Shown piece after piece: positions 43,242 through 52,801 of a stretch of 64,000 nucleotides of DNA. Origin of the DNA: Pyxidicoccus sp. MSG2 (GTDB taxonomy: Bacteria > Myxococcota > Myxococcia > Myxococcales > Myxococcaceae); NCBI RefSeq assembly GCF_026626705.1, contig NZ_JAPNKC010000001.1, positions 6,590,001 through 6,654,000 on the forward strand, read 5' to 3'. The notes under the pieces were generated by a model, which ran no database searches, had not been told where the DNA came from, and worked only from the letters and a program-made list of their open reading frames with translations. The translations under genes were made by a program, and so were the position numbers. Each line of letters begins with the position of its first letter. Position 1 is the stretch's first letter.

Positions 43242-43415
43242 ACGCAGGGCGCGCGCTGCCTGACGCACCTGCTTCGCGTCCACCGACGGCTGCGCTTTGA
43301 AGTCGAAGCCCTCCAGCGTCTTCACCGCCGGGAAGTGGGCAATCGTGATTCCCATGCTGACGCGCTTCTTCTGCCTGGCGTCCATCTCCTCGCGCAGCAG
43401 CAGGATGGTCCGCAT
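43242..43415 (-). pseudogene. IstB (IS21 helper ATPase) N-terminal relic
   Basis: Minus codons read REEMDARQKKRVSMGITIAH then FPAVKTLEGFDFKAQPSVDA. KTLE-FDF-QPS(L/V)D is the signature of IstB just ahead of its ATPase core. The Walker motifs that should follow are absent, because the frame abuts the acidic gene's end at 43237. The remaining sequence of 43238-43635 shows no other gene. Confidence 0.6.
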
Positions 43416-43635
43416 GCATGAGACCCACGGGGCCTGAGCCGTATCTGCCTCTTCGTCGGTGTCCATTAGAGGGGAGGCATGCCCACCGTCCCATGTACCC
43501 GCGCGGGCGGCGGCTGCCTCGCGGCGCCTCGGGAGTGACGTGACGTAGGGCACCCGGTGCGGCGGCTGATTCCGCGAGAGAATCAGCCGCCGTTCCGTGT
43601 GGCGGGGCCCCGTCTGCGTCCCTGAGGCAGCGCGC

Positions 43636-44406
43636 TCAGTAGAGGTAGTTCAAGGCCGTGCGGTCAGAGCTGGTGAACTCACCGTCGGTATCGGGCGGGT
43701 AGCAGCTGTTCATGATCGACCCTCCCGGCGTGGCGGTGGTCGGCGTCCCGGGGATGAGGACGGCACCCACGCCAGCGGTTCCTTCGTTGGTGGGGGCGCC
43801 GCCGCAGCTGATGGACCTGTCGTAGAAGTCCGTGTGACGAAGACCGAGGGTGTGGCCCAGTTCGTGGGTGACGACGTGCTCGTTCACGTCCACGCTGAGG
43901 CTGTTCAGGCCGGTGCCGATGTTGATGGTTCCGTAGGGACGGCCGCCCGACGGGAATCCCGAGGAGCCGCCAGTGCCGGCCATGGTCTGCGCGGTGATGT
44001 TCGCGGTGCAGCCCGTGGTCGGTCCGCGCGCGAAGGTAATCCGGAGCCCCAGGGCATTGTAGTTACCAAGGGCCAGGTCGAGCCCCTGGCTGAGCCGGGT
44101 GTAGGTGTTGAACGTGGCGGTGGGATTGACGCAGATCTTCGTCACGGAGGTGCCGACGCGATTGGTCGTCATGTACAGCTCCTCGCTCCCCTCGCCCCGC
44201 TGGAGCAGCTCGCGGGACGCTTCGAGGCTCACGTGCGCGTCGCGGCCCACGTACACGGCACCGTCGACGACCATGATGTCGTCGGCCGGAATCCCGGCCT
44301 CCATCAGGTTGGAGATGATCTCCTCATTCTCGATGTGCGGGTCGGTACCGCAGCCGGCAAACAGCGCGCCACAGCTCACCACGAGGACTGCCGCTCTCTT
44401 GAACAT
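43636..44406 (-). CDS. M57-type HEIGH metalloprotease lipoprotein
   Basis: A 256-residue exported protease related to Myxococcus protease B. Start 44406 (MFKRAAVLVVSC) gives a lipoprotein signal ending LFAGC. The zinc site HELGHTLGLRH occupies 181-191 with His181, His185 and His191 as ligands and Glu182 as the base, followed by a Met-turn segment GGSIMNSCYPPD. Residues 25-90 are a short prodomain-like helical part. Length fits the family. Likely acts on extracellular proteins. Confidence 0.88.
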   Translation of the reverse strand: MFKRAAVLVVSCGALFAGCGTDPHIENEEIISNLMEAGIPADDIMVVDGAVYVGRDAHVSLEASRELLQRGEGSEELYMTTNRVGTSVTKICVNPTATFNTYTRLSQGLDLALGNYNALGLRITFARGPTTGCTANITAQTMAGTGGSSGFPSGGRPYGTINIGTGLNSLSVDVNEHVVTHELGHTLGLRHTDFYDRSISCGGAPTNEGTAGVGAVLIPGTPTTATPGGSIMNSCYPPDTDGEFTSSDRTALNYLY

Positions 44407-44514
44407 GGTCGTGTACCTCGAGTCCTGAAGCGGTTCTTCCCACACTCCCGGCATGGGAGCGTCGGGGCGGACAGCAAAGCACGAGAAGCGTGCGGCGCTA
44501 CCACTTCACGATGG

Positions 44515-44710
44515 ATGTGCTTGTAGAACTTCGGTGAGGAGCGGACGGCGATGTGTGAGGGGCCGGACACCACCCGCGTGAGCTGCATCCCCGGCTGGTG
44601 CACCACCAGCATCTGACCCCCGCACCGGGGTTGCTTTCGGAGAGGGGAACCGCACGTCCAACCCTCAGCAACTGCTCCACCTCTGCTTGCGTGGGCGGCC
44701 CATACGCCAT
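44515..44710 (-). pseudogene. Frameshifted small gene, family unknown
   Basis: From an ATG at 44710 the minus strand reads MAYGPPTQAEVEQLLRVGRA then VPLSESNPGAGVR. It then changes frame to MLVVHQPGMQLTRVVSGPSH and IAVRSSPKFYKHIHREV. The two pieces join sensibly if one base is missing near the switch. I cannot name a family. The rest of 44407-44783 is non-coding as far as I can see. Confidence 0.35.
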
Positions 44711-44783
44711 CCCTGGCGCCCGCCTGCTGGCAAGGGAGCTGCATGCTAGCGTCCCGTCCACACAGCACTCCGAGAGCCCCGGC

Positions 44784-45515
44784 ATGCTCCTGCGCCTCCT
44801 CGCCATCCTTACAGTGATGTTCCCCCTGGCAGCCCTGGCCGGGCCGGGAGGACAAATTGTCTCCGCGGCCTTCCGCTCGACCTTCGGCAGGATTGTGCTC
44901 ATCACGCTCACCCTGCTGCTGCTGCCGCTGGTGCTCTACGTCGCCGTGAAGGAGTGGCTCGCGGAGCGGCGGACCCGAACGGCTCTGAAGACGCTCGCAA
45001 GCACCCGAGCGGAGTTCGACTGGCTGACGCTGAATGACCGCGTCCTCGAGTGCTTCCACCGCGTCCACTCCGCCTGGAAGCGCGAGTCCCTGAAGGAAGC
45101 CTCGGACTGGATGACCGATTGGTACTGGCAGAACCAGCAGCTCGTGTACCTGGACCGCTGGGAACAGGAGGGGCTGGTGAACCGCTGCACCGTGAACGAG
45201 GTGAAGCGCGTGCGGCCCCTCACGCTCGCCTGCAGGAACGAGGACGGCGAGGGCGGAGGCTCGCGTCTGGTGGTCGCCATCACCGCCGAGATGGAGGATT
45301 ACCTGGAGTCCCTCATCACCGGCCACCTCGTGGAGGGCAAGAAGGGCTTCACCGAAGCCACGACGGTGTGGACGTTCGTGCTGCGCGACGGTCGCTGGCT
45401 CGTGAACAACATCGAGCAGGACCACATGATGCTCACCTACGCCCGCGTCGGAAATGAGCTGGAGGCCCTGCTGCCCGCCGACAACCCGGTCGCCCGGACC
45501 CGCGACGCCCGGTAG
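44784..45515 (+). CDS. Tim44-like domain membrane protein
   Basis: A 243-residue protein with a signal (LLRLLAILTVMFPLAALA), a second membrane segment (IVLITLTLLLLPLVLYVAV) and a C-terminal Tim44-like domain of about 160 residues. Family strands and helices are visible in FDWLTLNDRVLECFHRVHSA, EASDWMTDWYWQNQQLVYLD and TVWTFVLRDGRWLVNNIEQD. The domain is cupped and lipid-associated in mitochondria; in bacteria it is usually of unknown role. Upstream in-frame codons to 44598 overlap the relic and were excluded. Confidence 0.7.
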   Translation: MLLRLLAILTVMFPLAALAGPGGQIVSAAFRSTFGRIVLITLTLLLLPLVLYVAVKEWLAERRTRTALKTLASTRAEFDWLTLNDRVLECFHRVHSAWKRESLKEASDWMTDWYWQNQQLVYLDRWEQEGLVNRCTVNEVKRVRPLTLACRNEDGEGGGSRLVVAITAEMEDYLESLITGHLVEGKKGFTEATTVWTFVLRDGRWLVNNIEQDHMMLTYARVGNELEALLPADNPVARTRDAR

Positions 45516-45806
45516 CTACTTCCGCGTCCCCATCGTCAGCTACGCATTGAACAACAGCCCCGACGAGCGCCTCGATGCCGAGCCCCGCCGCCGACGCGTG
45601 CTCGCGCAGGTACTCGACCATCGGGGCACGAAGTCGAGCTGTACCCGCGCGGGCGCTGCACCCCGCGAGAGCTGGGTGCTTGTGGTGAGTAGCGGGCGAC
45701 CCGGCCTGACGCGCCGGACTCCTGCGCGGTGATTCCCGGAGTGCTTCTCCTCGAGGTGAATTCCTGCGCTCTAATGGGAGAAAGTGAGTGGTGCGAGGGG
45801 GAGTGC

Positions 45807-48800
45807 ATGACGAGGTTCCTCGTGGTCGGCGTGCTGCTGGCGCTGGCCGTTGCAGGCCCTGGCTGCTCGTGCGAGCCAGACCCGAAGCCCGATGCGGGGA
45901 CCCGACTCGACGCGGGCCCCGGTGACGCGGGCTCGGGGCCTGACAGCGGCTTCGTCGATGCGGGCACCGATGACGCGGGCACCGGGTTCGATGCTGGCCC
46001 CGATGATGCGGGCTCGGAGCCTGACGGCGGCTCCGTCGACGCGGGCCCCGATGATGCGGGCACCGAGCCCGACGGCGGCTTCGTCGACGCGGGCCCCGAG
46101 CCGGACGCCGGGGTGGATACGCTCGCGCCCACCTGGCCCGAGGGTGCCGCGCTCGGCGCGCTCTCCGTCGGCTCCTCACGCGTCCTGCTCCGCTGGAGCG
46201 CGGCGGTGGACGACGTGGCCGTCACCACCTACCGGCTCCTCCAGGACGGCACGGTCATCACGGAGGTGGCGGCCGAGGTCCTCGAGCGGGAAGTGGCGGG
46301 CCTGACTCCGGGCTCCCGCCACACGTTCCAGGTGGAGGCGCTGGACGCGAGGGGCAACCTGTCCTCGGGCGGGCCTTCCGCCGTCGTGGAGGTGGTGCCG
46401 CCACCGCCGGAGCTGGAGGCGCCCGCGCTGGACCGCTCGGTGGCCACCACGCTCGTGGAGGCCGCCTCCTTCCTCTTCACCGGCGAGGACCCGCCCCAGC
46501 GTGGCGTGGACGCGGGGACCTTCACCGCGCAGCGCCTCGCCGTGCTGCGCGGGCAGGTGCTGTCGCCCGAGGGCGAGGCGCTGGCCGGCGTGAGGCTGCG
46601 TGTGCTCGACCACCCGGAGTACGGCGTCACCCACAGCCGCGAGGATGGCTTCTTCGACCTGGCGGTGAACGGTGGCGGCGCGCTCACCCTCGTCTACGAA
46701 AAGGACGGCGTGCTCCCCGCGCAGCGCACGGTGACGGTGCCGTGGCAGGACTACGTGTGGCTGCCCACGGTGGCCCTGGTGCCGCTGGATGCGCGGCACA
46801 CGCTGGTGGAGGCCGGGGCGCCCGTGCTCCAGGTGGCGCAAGGCACGCCGGTGGCCGACGCGGACGGCGCGCGGCAGCAGACGCTGCTCTTCGCCCCGGG
46901 CACCTCCGCCACCCTGGTGCTCTCGGACGGCGGCACCGCGGCGCTCTCCACGCTCTCCATCCGCGCCACCGAGTACACCGTGGGCGAGCAGGGAGTGCAT
47001 GCCATGCCCGCCGCGCTGCCTCCGCAGAGTGGCTACACCTACGCCGTGGAGCTCACCGCGGACGAGGCCCTGGCGGCCGGAGCCCGCGAGGTGCGCTTCG
47101 AGCCACCGGTCATCTCCTACGTGGAGAACTTCATCGGCTTCCCGGTGGGCGGCATCGTCCCGGCCGGGTACTACGACCGCGAGCGCGCCACCTGGCTGGC
47201 CTCCGACAACGGCCGCGTCATCGCCGTGCTGGGCCGGACGGCGGGGCTGGCGGACCTGGACGTGGACGGTGATGGGTCGGCGGACGGTGCCGAGGCGCTG
47301 GCCGCGCTGGGCATCACCGACGCCGAGCGCGAGCGGCTGGCCGACCTCTACGCGCCGGGGCAGAGCCTCTGGCGCACGCCCATTCCCCACTTCTCTCCGT
47401 GGGACTTCAACTGGCCCAAGGGGCCTCCGCCCGGCGCGAAGCCGCCCAACACGCGTCCTCCGAGGAAGGGCCCGGACAGCCTCTGCAAGCAGCAGGGCTC
47501 CATCATCGGCTGCGAGGCGCGGACGCTGGGCGAGGCGCTGCCCATCACGGGAACGCCCTTCGGGCTGGTGTATCAGAGCGACCGGGCCCCGGGCCGGCAT
47601 GACGCGTACACGCTGCCCATCCAGCTCAGCGACGAGTCCATGCCGGAGACGGTGCGGCGCATCGACCTCCACGTCTACGTCGCGGGCCAGTTCCACCAGC
47701 GCAGCTTCCCGGCCTCCATCCGCCAGCACACCACCTTTACGTGGGATGGCAAGGACGCCTACGGGCGCACCGTCCAGGGCCGCCAGCCCGTCGTCGTGCA
47801 GGTCGGTTACATCTACGACGCCGTCTACCAGAACCCCTCGCAGCTCCAGGCGGCCTTCGGCGCGTTCGGCTCGGGCATCGCGGCGGACAAGGCGCGCAAC
47901 GAGGTCTCGCTGTGGACATCGTGGCAGGACTCGCTGGGCGCGTGGGACGCGCGCCCACTGGGGCTCGGTGGGTGGACGCTGGACGTGCACCATGGCTACG
48001 ACCCGCTGGGGCGCGTCCTCCACCTGGGGAATGGCGAGCAGCGCGGTGCCGAGGCGCTCGGCGCCGTCATCACCCGGGTGGCAGGTCAACCCGGCCAACA
48101 GGGGTGCTGCGCGGACGAGGGGCCCGCGACCTCGGCGTATCTCGACCGGCCGCGTGGGCTCGCGGTAGGAGCGGACGGCAGCCTCTACATCGCCGACTTC
48201 TTCAACAGCCGCATCCGGAAGGTGGACCCGTCAGGCGTCATCCACACCATCGCTGGCACCGGCACACCGGGCTCCGCGGGTGAAGGCGGGCCGGCGGCGA
48301 GCGCCCAGGTGTACTACCCCTTCCAGCTCGCGCTGGGGCCGGACGGCAGCCTCTACTTCACCGAGAACGGCGGCGGCCGGGTCGGTCGCATCACCCCGGA
48401 TGGGCGCCTGGTGCGGGTGGCGGGCAATGGCCTCTCCGGCAACGCTCCGGACGGCGTGCCGGCGCTCCAGGCGCCGCTGGGAGACCTCTGGGGGATAGCG
48501 GTCGGACCGGATGGCAGCGTCTACGTCGCGGACCGCGCCAACCACCGCGTCCGCCGCATCTCACCGGACGGCATCCTGAGCACGCTGGCCGGCAACGGCG
48601 AATACACCTTCCATGGAGACGGTGGGCCGGCCACCCAGGCAGCGCTGTGGAGCCCCATCGCGGTGGCGGTGGGGCCTGACGGCAGTGTCTACATCGCGGA
48701 CTTCAACAACCTCCGTGTGCGGCGAGTGGGGACGGACGGCATCATCCGCACCGTCGCGGGCAACGGCTTCGGGGGGGCCACGGGCGATGGTGGGCCGGCC

Positions 48801-51800
48801 ACGCAGGCGACGTTGCAGTGGCCGCTCGGGCTGGCGGTGGGCCCGGACGGGCGCCTCTACATCGTCGACAACTACAGCGGCCGGCTCCGCATGGTGGACG
48901 GCCAGGGCATCATCACCACGGTGGCTGGCGCGGGCATCGACGATGCCAGCGGGGATGGGGGCCCGGCGCTGCGGGCGCAGCTCTTCTATGCCTATTCGCT
49001 GGCGCTCAGCCCGGACGGGCACTCCCTCTACCTGCCGAGCCTCTCCACGGTGCGGAAGGTGGCCTCGCCGCTGCCCGGGCTGGTGGGGGACACGTATCTG
49101 CCATCCGCGGACGGCAGCGAGGTCTACCTCTTCTCCGCGCGCGGCCGACACCTGCGCACGGTGGACGCACTGAGCAACGTCACGCTGCACGCCTTCGGGT
49201 ATGACGCCGGGGGCCGGCTGACGGACGTCACCGACGCGGAGGGCCGGTTCACCCGTGTCGAGCGGGACGGCGCGGGGCAGCCCGCCGCCATCGTCTCGCC
49301 GGAGGGCGACCGCACCACGCTGGCGCTGGGCGCGGACGGCTACCTCTCCCGCGTCACCAATGCGGCCAATGAGTCGGTGCGGCTGGAGTATCGGCCGGGC
49401 GGATTGCTCACGAAGCTGACGGACCCTCGTGGGCACGAGCACCTCTTCACCTACGACGGGGAGGGACGCCTGGTACGGGACGAGGACCCGGCCGGCGGAT
49501 GGAAGTCGCTGGAGCGCACCGATGCGGCGGATGGGTTCTCGGTGCGTGTCAGCACGGCGCTGGGACGGACCACCACGTATGCCGTGCAGTGGACTCCCGC
49601 GGGCGACACGGTGCGGCGCATCACCGACGCGGCGGGCAGCGTCACGACGGCGCACCAGTATCGCAGCGGCCTGCAGGTCATCCTCAAGCCGGATGGCTCG
49701 CGCGTGGAGACGCTGGTGGGGCCGGACCCACGCTTCGGGATGATGGTGCCGGTGCCGGTGTCGGTGACGCAGACCCTGCCGAGTGGCCTGACGCTGCGCC
49801 TGGCAGCGGGCCGCTCGGCCACGCTGGCGGACCCGGGCAACCTGCTCAGCCTGACGGGCCAGACGGAGACCACGACGCTCAACGGGCGGCACGTCACGCG
49901 CGCCTATGACGCGGCGGCGCGCCAGTGGACGTCCGACAGTCCCGGGGGACGGCGGCGGCTCACGCTGTTCGACGAGCGCAACCGGCTCGTCGAGGAGCGC
50001 GCTCCGGGGGTGCCACCGGTGCTGTTCGCCTACGACGCGCGGGGACTCCTCCTCTCCACCACGCGAGGTACGCGCGAGACGCGGCTCACCTACGACGCGC
50101 GGGGCAACCTGGAGACGCTCACCGACGCACTCTTCCAGGTCTCTCGTTACGGGTATGACCCGGTGGGCCGCCTGACGTACCACCTGCTGCCGGGGGAGCG
50201 TGAGGTGCGCTACGCCCACGACGCCAGCGGCAACCTGACCTCGCTGACGCCGCCGGGACGCGCCGCGCACGCGTACACCTTCACGAAGCAGGACCTTCCG
50301 GAGGTCTACACGCCGCCGGAGACGGGCATGGGCGAGGGGGTCGTCGGCTACAGCTACGACCTGGACCAGCAGCTCACCCGGGTGCTGCGTCCGGACGGCA
50401 CGACGGTCGACTTCGCCTACGACACCGCGGGCCGCGTGGAGACGGTGACGACGGCGCGCGGAACGGTGAGCTCCACCTACGAGCCGGTGACGGGCAGGCT
50501 GACCCGGCTCGCGGCGCCGGACGGCATCACCCTGGCCTACGACTACGACGGCTCGCTGATGACGGGCACGACCTGGGCGGGCCCGGTGTCCGGCAGCGTG
50601 CGGGCGACGTACGACGACCAGCTCGAGGTCCGCTCGCTGGATGTGCGGGGCACGAGCCTCTCCCTGGGCTACGACGCGGATGGGCTGCTGACCACGGCCG
50701 GGGTGATGACCCTGGAGCGTGAGGCGGCCACGGGACGCCTGCGCCGGCTGACCGTGGGCGGGCTCGAGACCGTGCCGGGCTACGACGGCTACGGCGAGCT
50801 GTCCAACGAGCGGACGACCTCGGGAGCGAGCGAGGTGTTCGCGCAGGCGTATGTCCGCGACGACCTGGGGCGCATCACGCAGCGCACGGAGACGGAGGCG
50901 GGAGAGAGCGTCGTCCATGCCTACGCGTATGACGCCGCCGGCCGGCTGACGGACGTGCGGAGGGATGGCGTCACCGTCGAGCACTACGCGTACGACGTGA
51001 ACGGCAACCGGACGCGTGCGAGCAACGCCGGTGGGGACGTGGCGGCGACCCACGACGCCCAGGACCGGCTGCTGACACAGGGCGACCGCCGGTACACCTG
51101 GTCCGCCGCGGGCGAGCTGCGGAGCCGGGTGGACGAGGGCTCGGGCATCGAGACGGCGTACACCTACGACGCGCTGGGGAACCTGATGCGCGTGGAGCGC
51201 GAGGGCTCGGTGGTGGAGTACCTCGTCGACGGCGAGAACCGGCGAATCGGGCGGAGGCTGAACGGTACGCTCACCCAGGGCTGGCTGTACCAGGGCGACC
51301 GCATCGTGGGGGAGTTGGACGGGGACGGTCAGCTCGTCAGCCTGTTCGTGTACGGCACGCGCTCCTACGTGCCGGACTACTTCGTGCGGCTGCGGGGGAC
51401 GGCCAGCGACTCACGGACGGGCACCTTCCGCATCGTCACGGACCACGTGGGCAGCCCGCGTCGCATCGTGGACGTGGACACGGCGGAGGTGGTGCAGGCG
51501 CTGGACTACGACGCCTTCGGCAAGGTCCTGCGGGATACCCGGCCGGGCTTCCAGCCCTTCGGGTTCGTGGGGGGCCTGTACGACGCGGAGACAGGGCTCG
51601 TGCGCTTCGGCGCGCGCGACTACGACGCGGAGACGGGGCGCTGGACGGCGAAGGACCCGCTGCGCTTCGGGGGCGGGGACACCAACCTCTACGCCTACGT
51701 GGGGGGAGACCCGGTCAACTTCGTGGACCCCAGCGGGCTCATTCCCCTGGATACCGCGGTGGACGTCGGCTTCCTCCTCTACGACATCTCGCAGGGCGAC

Positions 51801-52223
51801 TGCGATGCCATCAAGATGGACCTGCTGGGCATGGCGATTCCCTATGTCTCGGCGGGAATGCTCAGGCCTCTCAAGGGCCTCGAAATCGCCAAGGCCCTGC
51901 CCACCCGCAGGGGAGCGCTGAACCAGGCCAGGCGGGACCTCGGGATTCCCCGCTCACAGCAGCCGCAAAGTGTGAATCGGGTTCCCATGACGGACCCGGG
52001 TGGCAACCGCATCCTGAACGATGCCAGGAAGCCCATCATGACTCGTGAGTACACGTATACGCGTCCGGACGGGTCCAAGGTCGTCATCCAGGACCACTCG
52101 GCCGGTCACAGGTTCGGAGAAGGCGTGGGCGACCAGGGTCCGCACTTCAATGTCCGGCCGCCCGAGAACACGAGAACAGGCAAGGTTCCTGGTACCCTGG
52201 ACCACTACCTGTTCGGCCCCTAG
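45807..52223 (+). CDS. Rhs-family lipoprotein toxin with nuclease-like tip
   Basis: A 2138-residue protein. Start 45807 follows GAGGGGGAG, and the signal ends AVAGPGC. In order: an Asp/Ala/Gly-rich linker (28-103), a fibronectin-III-like domain (about 105-198), a carboxypeptidase-regulatory-like domain (about 245-320), a beta-rich part, NHL propeller repeats (about 770-1090, GLAVGPDGRLYIVDNY), then many YD repeats (YDAAGRLTDVRRDG, YAYDVNGNRTRA). The Rhs core end lies near 1950-1979 (DPLRFGGGDTNLYAYVGGDP, VNFVDPSG). The variable 159-residue tip contains GALNQARRDLGIPRSQQPQS, TYTRPDGSKVVIQDHSAGHR and a DHYLFGP end, which fits the HNH/endonuclease VII-fold polymorphic toxins. Imm50-like immunity follows by two bases. 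Confidence 0.9.
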   Translation: MTRFLVVGVLLALAVAGPGCSCEPDPKPDAGTRLDAGPGDAGSGPDSGFVDAGTDDAGTGFDAGPDDAGSEPDGGSVDAGPDDAGTEPDGGFVDAGPEPDAGVDTLAPTWPEGAALGALSVGSSRVLLRWSAAVDDVAVTTYRLLQDGTVITEVAAEVLEREVAGLTPGSRHTFQVEALDARGNLSSGGPSAVVEVVPPPPELEAPALDRSVATTLVEAASFLFTGEDPPQRGVDAGTFTAQRLAVLRGQVLSPEGEALAGVRLRVLDHPEYGVTHSREDGFFDLAVNGGGALTLVYEKDGVLPAQRTVTVPWQDYVWLPTVALVPLDARHTLVEAGAPVLQVAQGTPVADADGARQQTLLFAPGTSATLVLSDGGTAALSTLSIRATEYTVGEQGVHAMPAALPPQSGYTYAVELTADEALAAGAREVRFEPPVISYVENFIGFPVGGIVPAGYYDRERATWLASDNGRVIAVLGRTAGLADLDVDGDGSADGAEALAALGITDAERERLADLYAPGQSLWRTPIPHFSPWDFNWPKGPPPGAKPPNTRPPRKGPDSLCKQQGSIIGCEARTLGEALPITGTPFGLVYQSDRAPGRHDAYTLPIQLSDESMPETVRRIDLHVYVAGQFHQRSFPASIRQHTTFTWDGKDAYGRTVQGRQPVVVQVGYIYDAVYQNPSQLQAAFGAFGSGIAADKARNEVSLWTSWQDSLGAWDARPLGLGGWTLDVHHGYDPLGRVLHLGNGEQRGAEALGAVITRVAGQPGQQGCCADEGPATSAYLDRPRGLAVGADGSLYIADFFNSRIRKVDPSGVIHTIAGTGTPGSAGEGGPAASAQVYYPFQLALGPDGSLYFTENGGGRVGRITPDGRLVRVAGNGLSGNAPDGVPALQAPLGDLWGIAVGPDGSVYVADRANHRVRRISPDGILSTLAGNGEYTFHGDGGPATQAALWSPIAVAVGPDGSVYIADFNNLRVRRVGTDGIIRTVAGNGFGGATGDGGPATQATLQWPLGLAVGPDGRLYIVDNYSGRLRMVDGQGIITTVAGAGIDDASGDGGPALRAQLFYAYSLALSPDGHSLYLPSLSTVRKVASPLPGLVGDTYLPSADGSEVYLFSARGRHLRTVDALSNVTLHAFGYDAGGRLTDVTDAEGRFTRVERDGAGQPAAIVSPEGDRTTLALGADGYLSRVTNAANESVRLEYRPGGLLTKLTDPRGHEHLFTYDGEGRLVRDEDPAGGWKSLERTDAADGFSVRVSTALGRTTTYAVQWTPAGDTVRRITDAAGSVTTAHQYRSGLQVILKPDGSRVETLVGPDPRFGMMVPVPVSVTQTLPSGLTLRLAAGRSATLADPGNLLSLTGQTETTTLNGRHVTRAYDAAARQWTSDSPGGRRRLTLFDERNRLVEERAPGVPPVLFAYDARGLLLSTTRGTRETRLTYDARGNLETLTDALFQVSRYGYDPVGRLTYHLLPGEREVRYAHDASGNLTSLTPPGRAAHAYTFTKQDLPEVYTPPETGMGEGVVGYSYDLDQQLTRVLRPDGTTVDFAYDTAGRVETVTTARGTVSSTYEPVTGRLTRLAAPDGITLAYDYDGSLMTGTTWAGPVSGSVRATYDDQLEVRSLDVRGTSLSLGYDADGLLTTAGVMTLEREAATGRLRRLTVGGLETVPGYDGYGELSNERTTSGASEVFAQAYVRDDLGRITQRTETEAGESVVHAYAYDAAGRLTDVRRDGVTVEHYAYDVNGNRTRASNAGGDVAATHDAQDRLLTQGDRRYTWSAAGELRSRVDEGSGIETAYTYDALGNLMRVEREGSVVEYLVDGENRRIGRRLNGTLTQGWLYQGDRIVGELDGDGQLVSLFVYGTRSYVPDYFVRLRGTASDSRTGTFRIVTDHVGSPRRIVDVDTAEVVQALDYDAFGKVLRDTRPGFQPFGFVGGLYDAETGLVRFGARDYDAETGRWTAKDPLRFGGGDTNLYAYVGGDPVNFVDPSGLIPLDTAVDVGFLLYDISQGDCDAIKMDLLGMAIPYVSAGMLRPLKGLEIAKALPTRRGALNQARRDLGIPRSQQPQSVNRVPMTDPGGNRILNDARKPIMTREYTYTRPDGSKVVIQDHSAGHRFGEGVGDQGPHFNVRPPENTRTGKVPGTLDHYLFGP
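45891..46116 (+). repeat. In-gene Asp/Ala/Gly-rich repeat tract
   Basis: Degenerate repeats encode (P/T)DDAG(S/T)EPDGG(F/S)VDAG units, with DNA period near 57-60 bp and shorter sub-repeats. It forms an acidic, flexible linker between the lipid anchor and the first folded domain, and such tracts often vary in copy number. Confidence 0.7.
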
Positions 52224-52225
52224 CC

Positions 52226-52621
52226 ATGGATTGGATTGATTCGATAGAGCGTGCCGTGTTCCTCCGGAGCTTGTTCCCGGAGGCCCCATCGCTTCATGGA
52301 GTGAGGGTGCTCGAGCTTGGCCTCCACCAGGACGGTCCGAGGGTCCTCATCCGCTTCGACTTGAACGAGTTCCCCGCGAGACCTCCCGCGAAGTGGGGGC
52401 AGTCGCAAGCCAACAGGGTCCAGCTCCGGCTCATGGGCATCGGTGTTCGGAGGCTGGAGGTGCGGGGCTGGTCCGCCAACAGCATCGTCGACATCGAGGT
52501 GACGCCGGCCACATCCGACGGAGTCGGGCTCGTGGCCCGGGGAGAGGGCTTCTCCCTGGAAGCTGTCTTCGACCACCTCTCGCTGGACGGCGTGTCCGCG
52601 TACCAGGACTCGGGCGTCTAG
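52226..52621 (+). CDS. Imm50-type immunity protein
   Basis: A 131-residue cytoplasmic protein, two bases after the Rhs stop. It has the Imm50 layout: an opening helix with FLRSLFPEAPSLHGV, the strands LELGLHQDGPRVLIRFDLNE and FPARPPAKWGQSQANRVQLR, a GW turn and a terminal LDGVSAYQDSG. Position and family both indicate it neutralises the nuclease tip of the Rhs protein. The shared transcript ends at the strong hairpin at 52728. Confidence 0.8.
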   Translation: MDWIDSIERAVFLRSLFPEAPSLHGVRVLELGLHQDGPRVLIRFDLNEFPARPPAKWGQSQANRVQLRLMGIGVRRLEVRGWSANSIVDIEVTPATSDGVGLVARGEGFSLEAVFDHLSLDGVSAYQDSGV

Positions 52622-52727
52622 CCGGACTCCCAGCCTGAGCCTGCCGTGCCAGCGGCGCCCCAGCCCGTGGTTCCCTCAATTGGGGATGGAGTCGGGTCTG
52701 GGGGACGTAGGCCTGGGGGCCGCCGTC

Positions 52728-52767
52728 AAGGGCCCGGAATCGAAAGGTTCCGGGCCCTTCGTCTTTT
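52728..52767 (+). terminator. Strong intrinsic terminator after Rhs/immunity operon
   Basis: AAGGGCCCGGAA (52728-52739) and TTCCGGGCCCTT (52748-52759) form a perfect 12-bp stem with an 8-nt loop, followed by CGTCTTTTC. This is the clearest terminator in the window and ends the toxin/immunity transcript just before the convergent gene. Confidence 0.9.
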
Positions 52768-52801
52768 CGGCGCCTGAGAAGAGGCCGCCGCGCTCAGGAC
52801 G

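Noticed and set aside
45516..45806. Minus-strand frame MVEYLREHASAAGLGIEALV as a small gene
   Set aside because: About 37 plausible codons, but it runs into non-coding sequence and antisense of the Rhs linker; no family match, so not called.
46176..48098. 640-codon antisense frame inside the Rhs gene
   Set aside because: Shadow of the plus-strand coding sequence; no family pattern, no start context.
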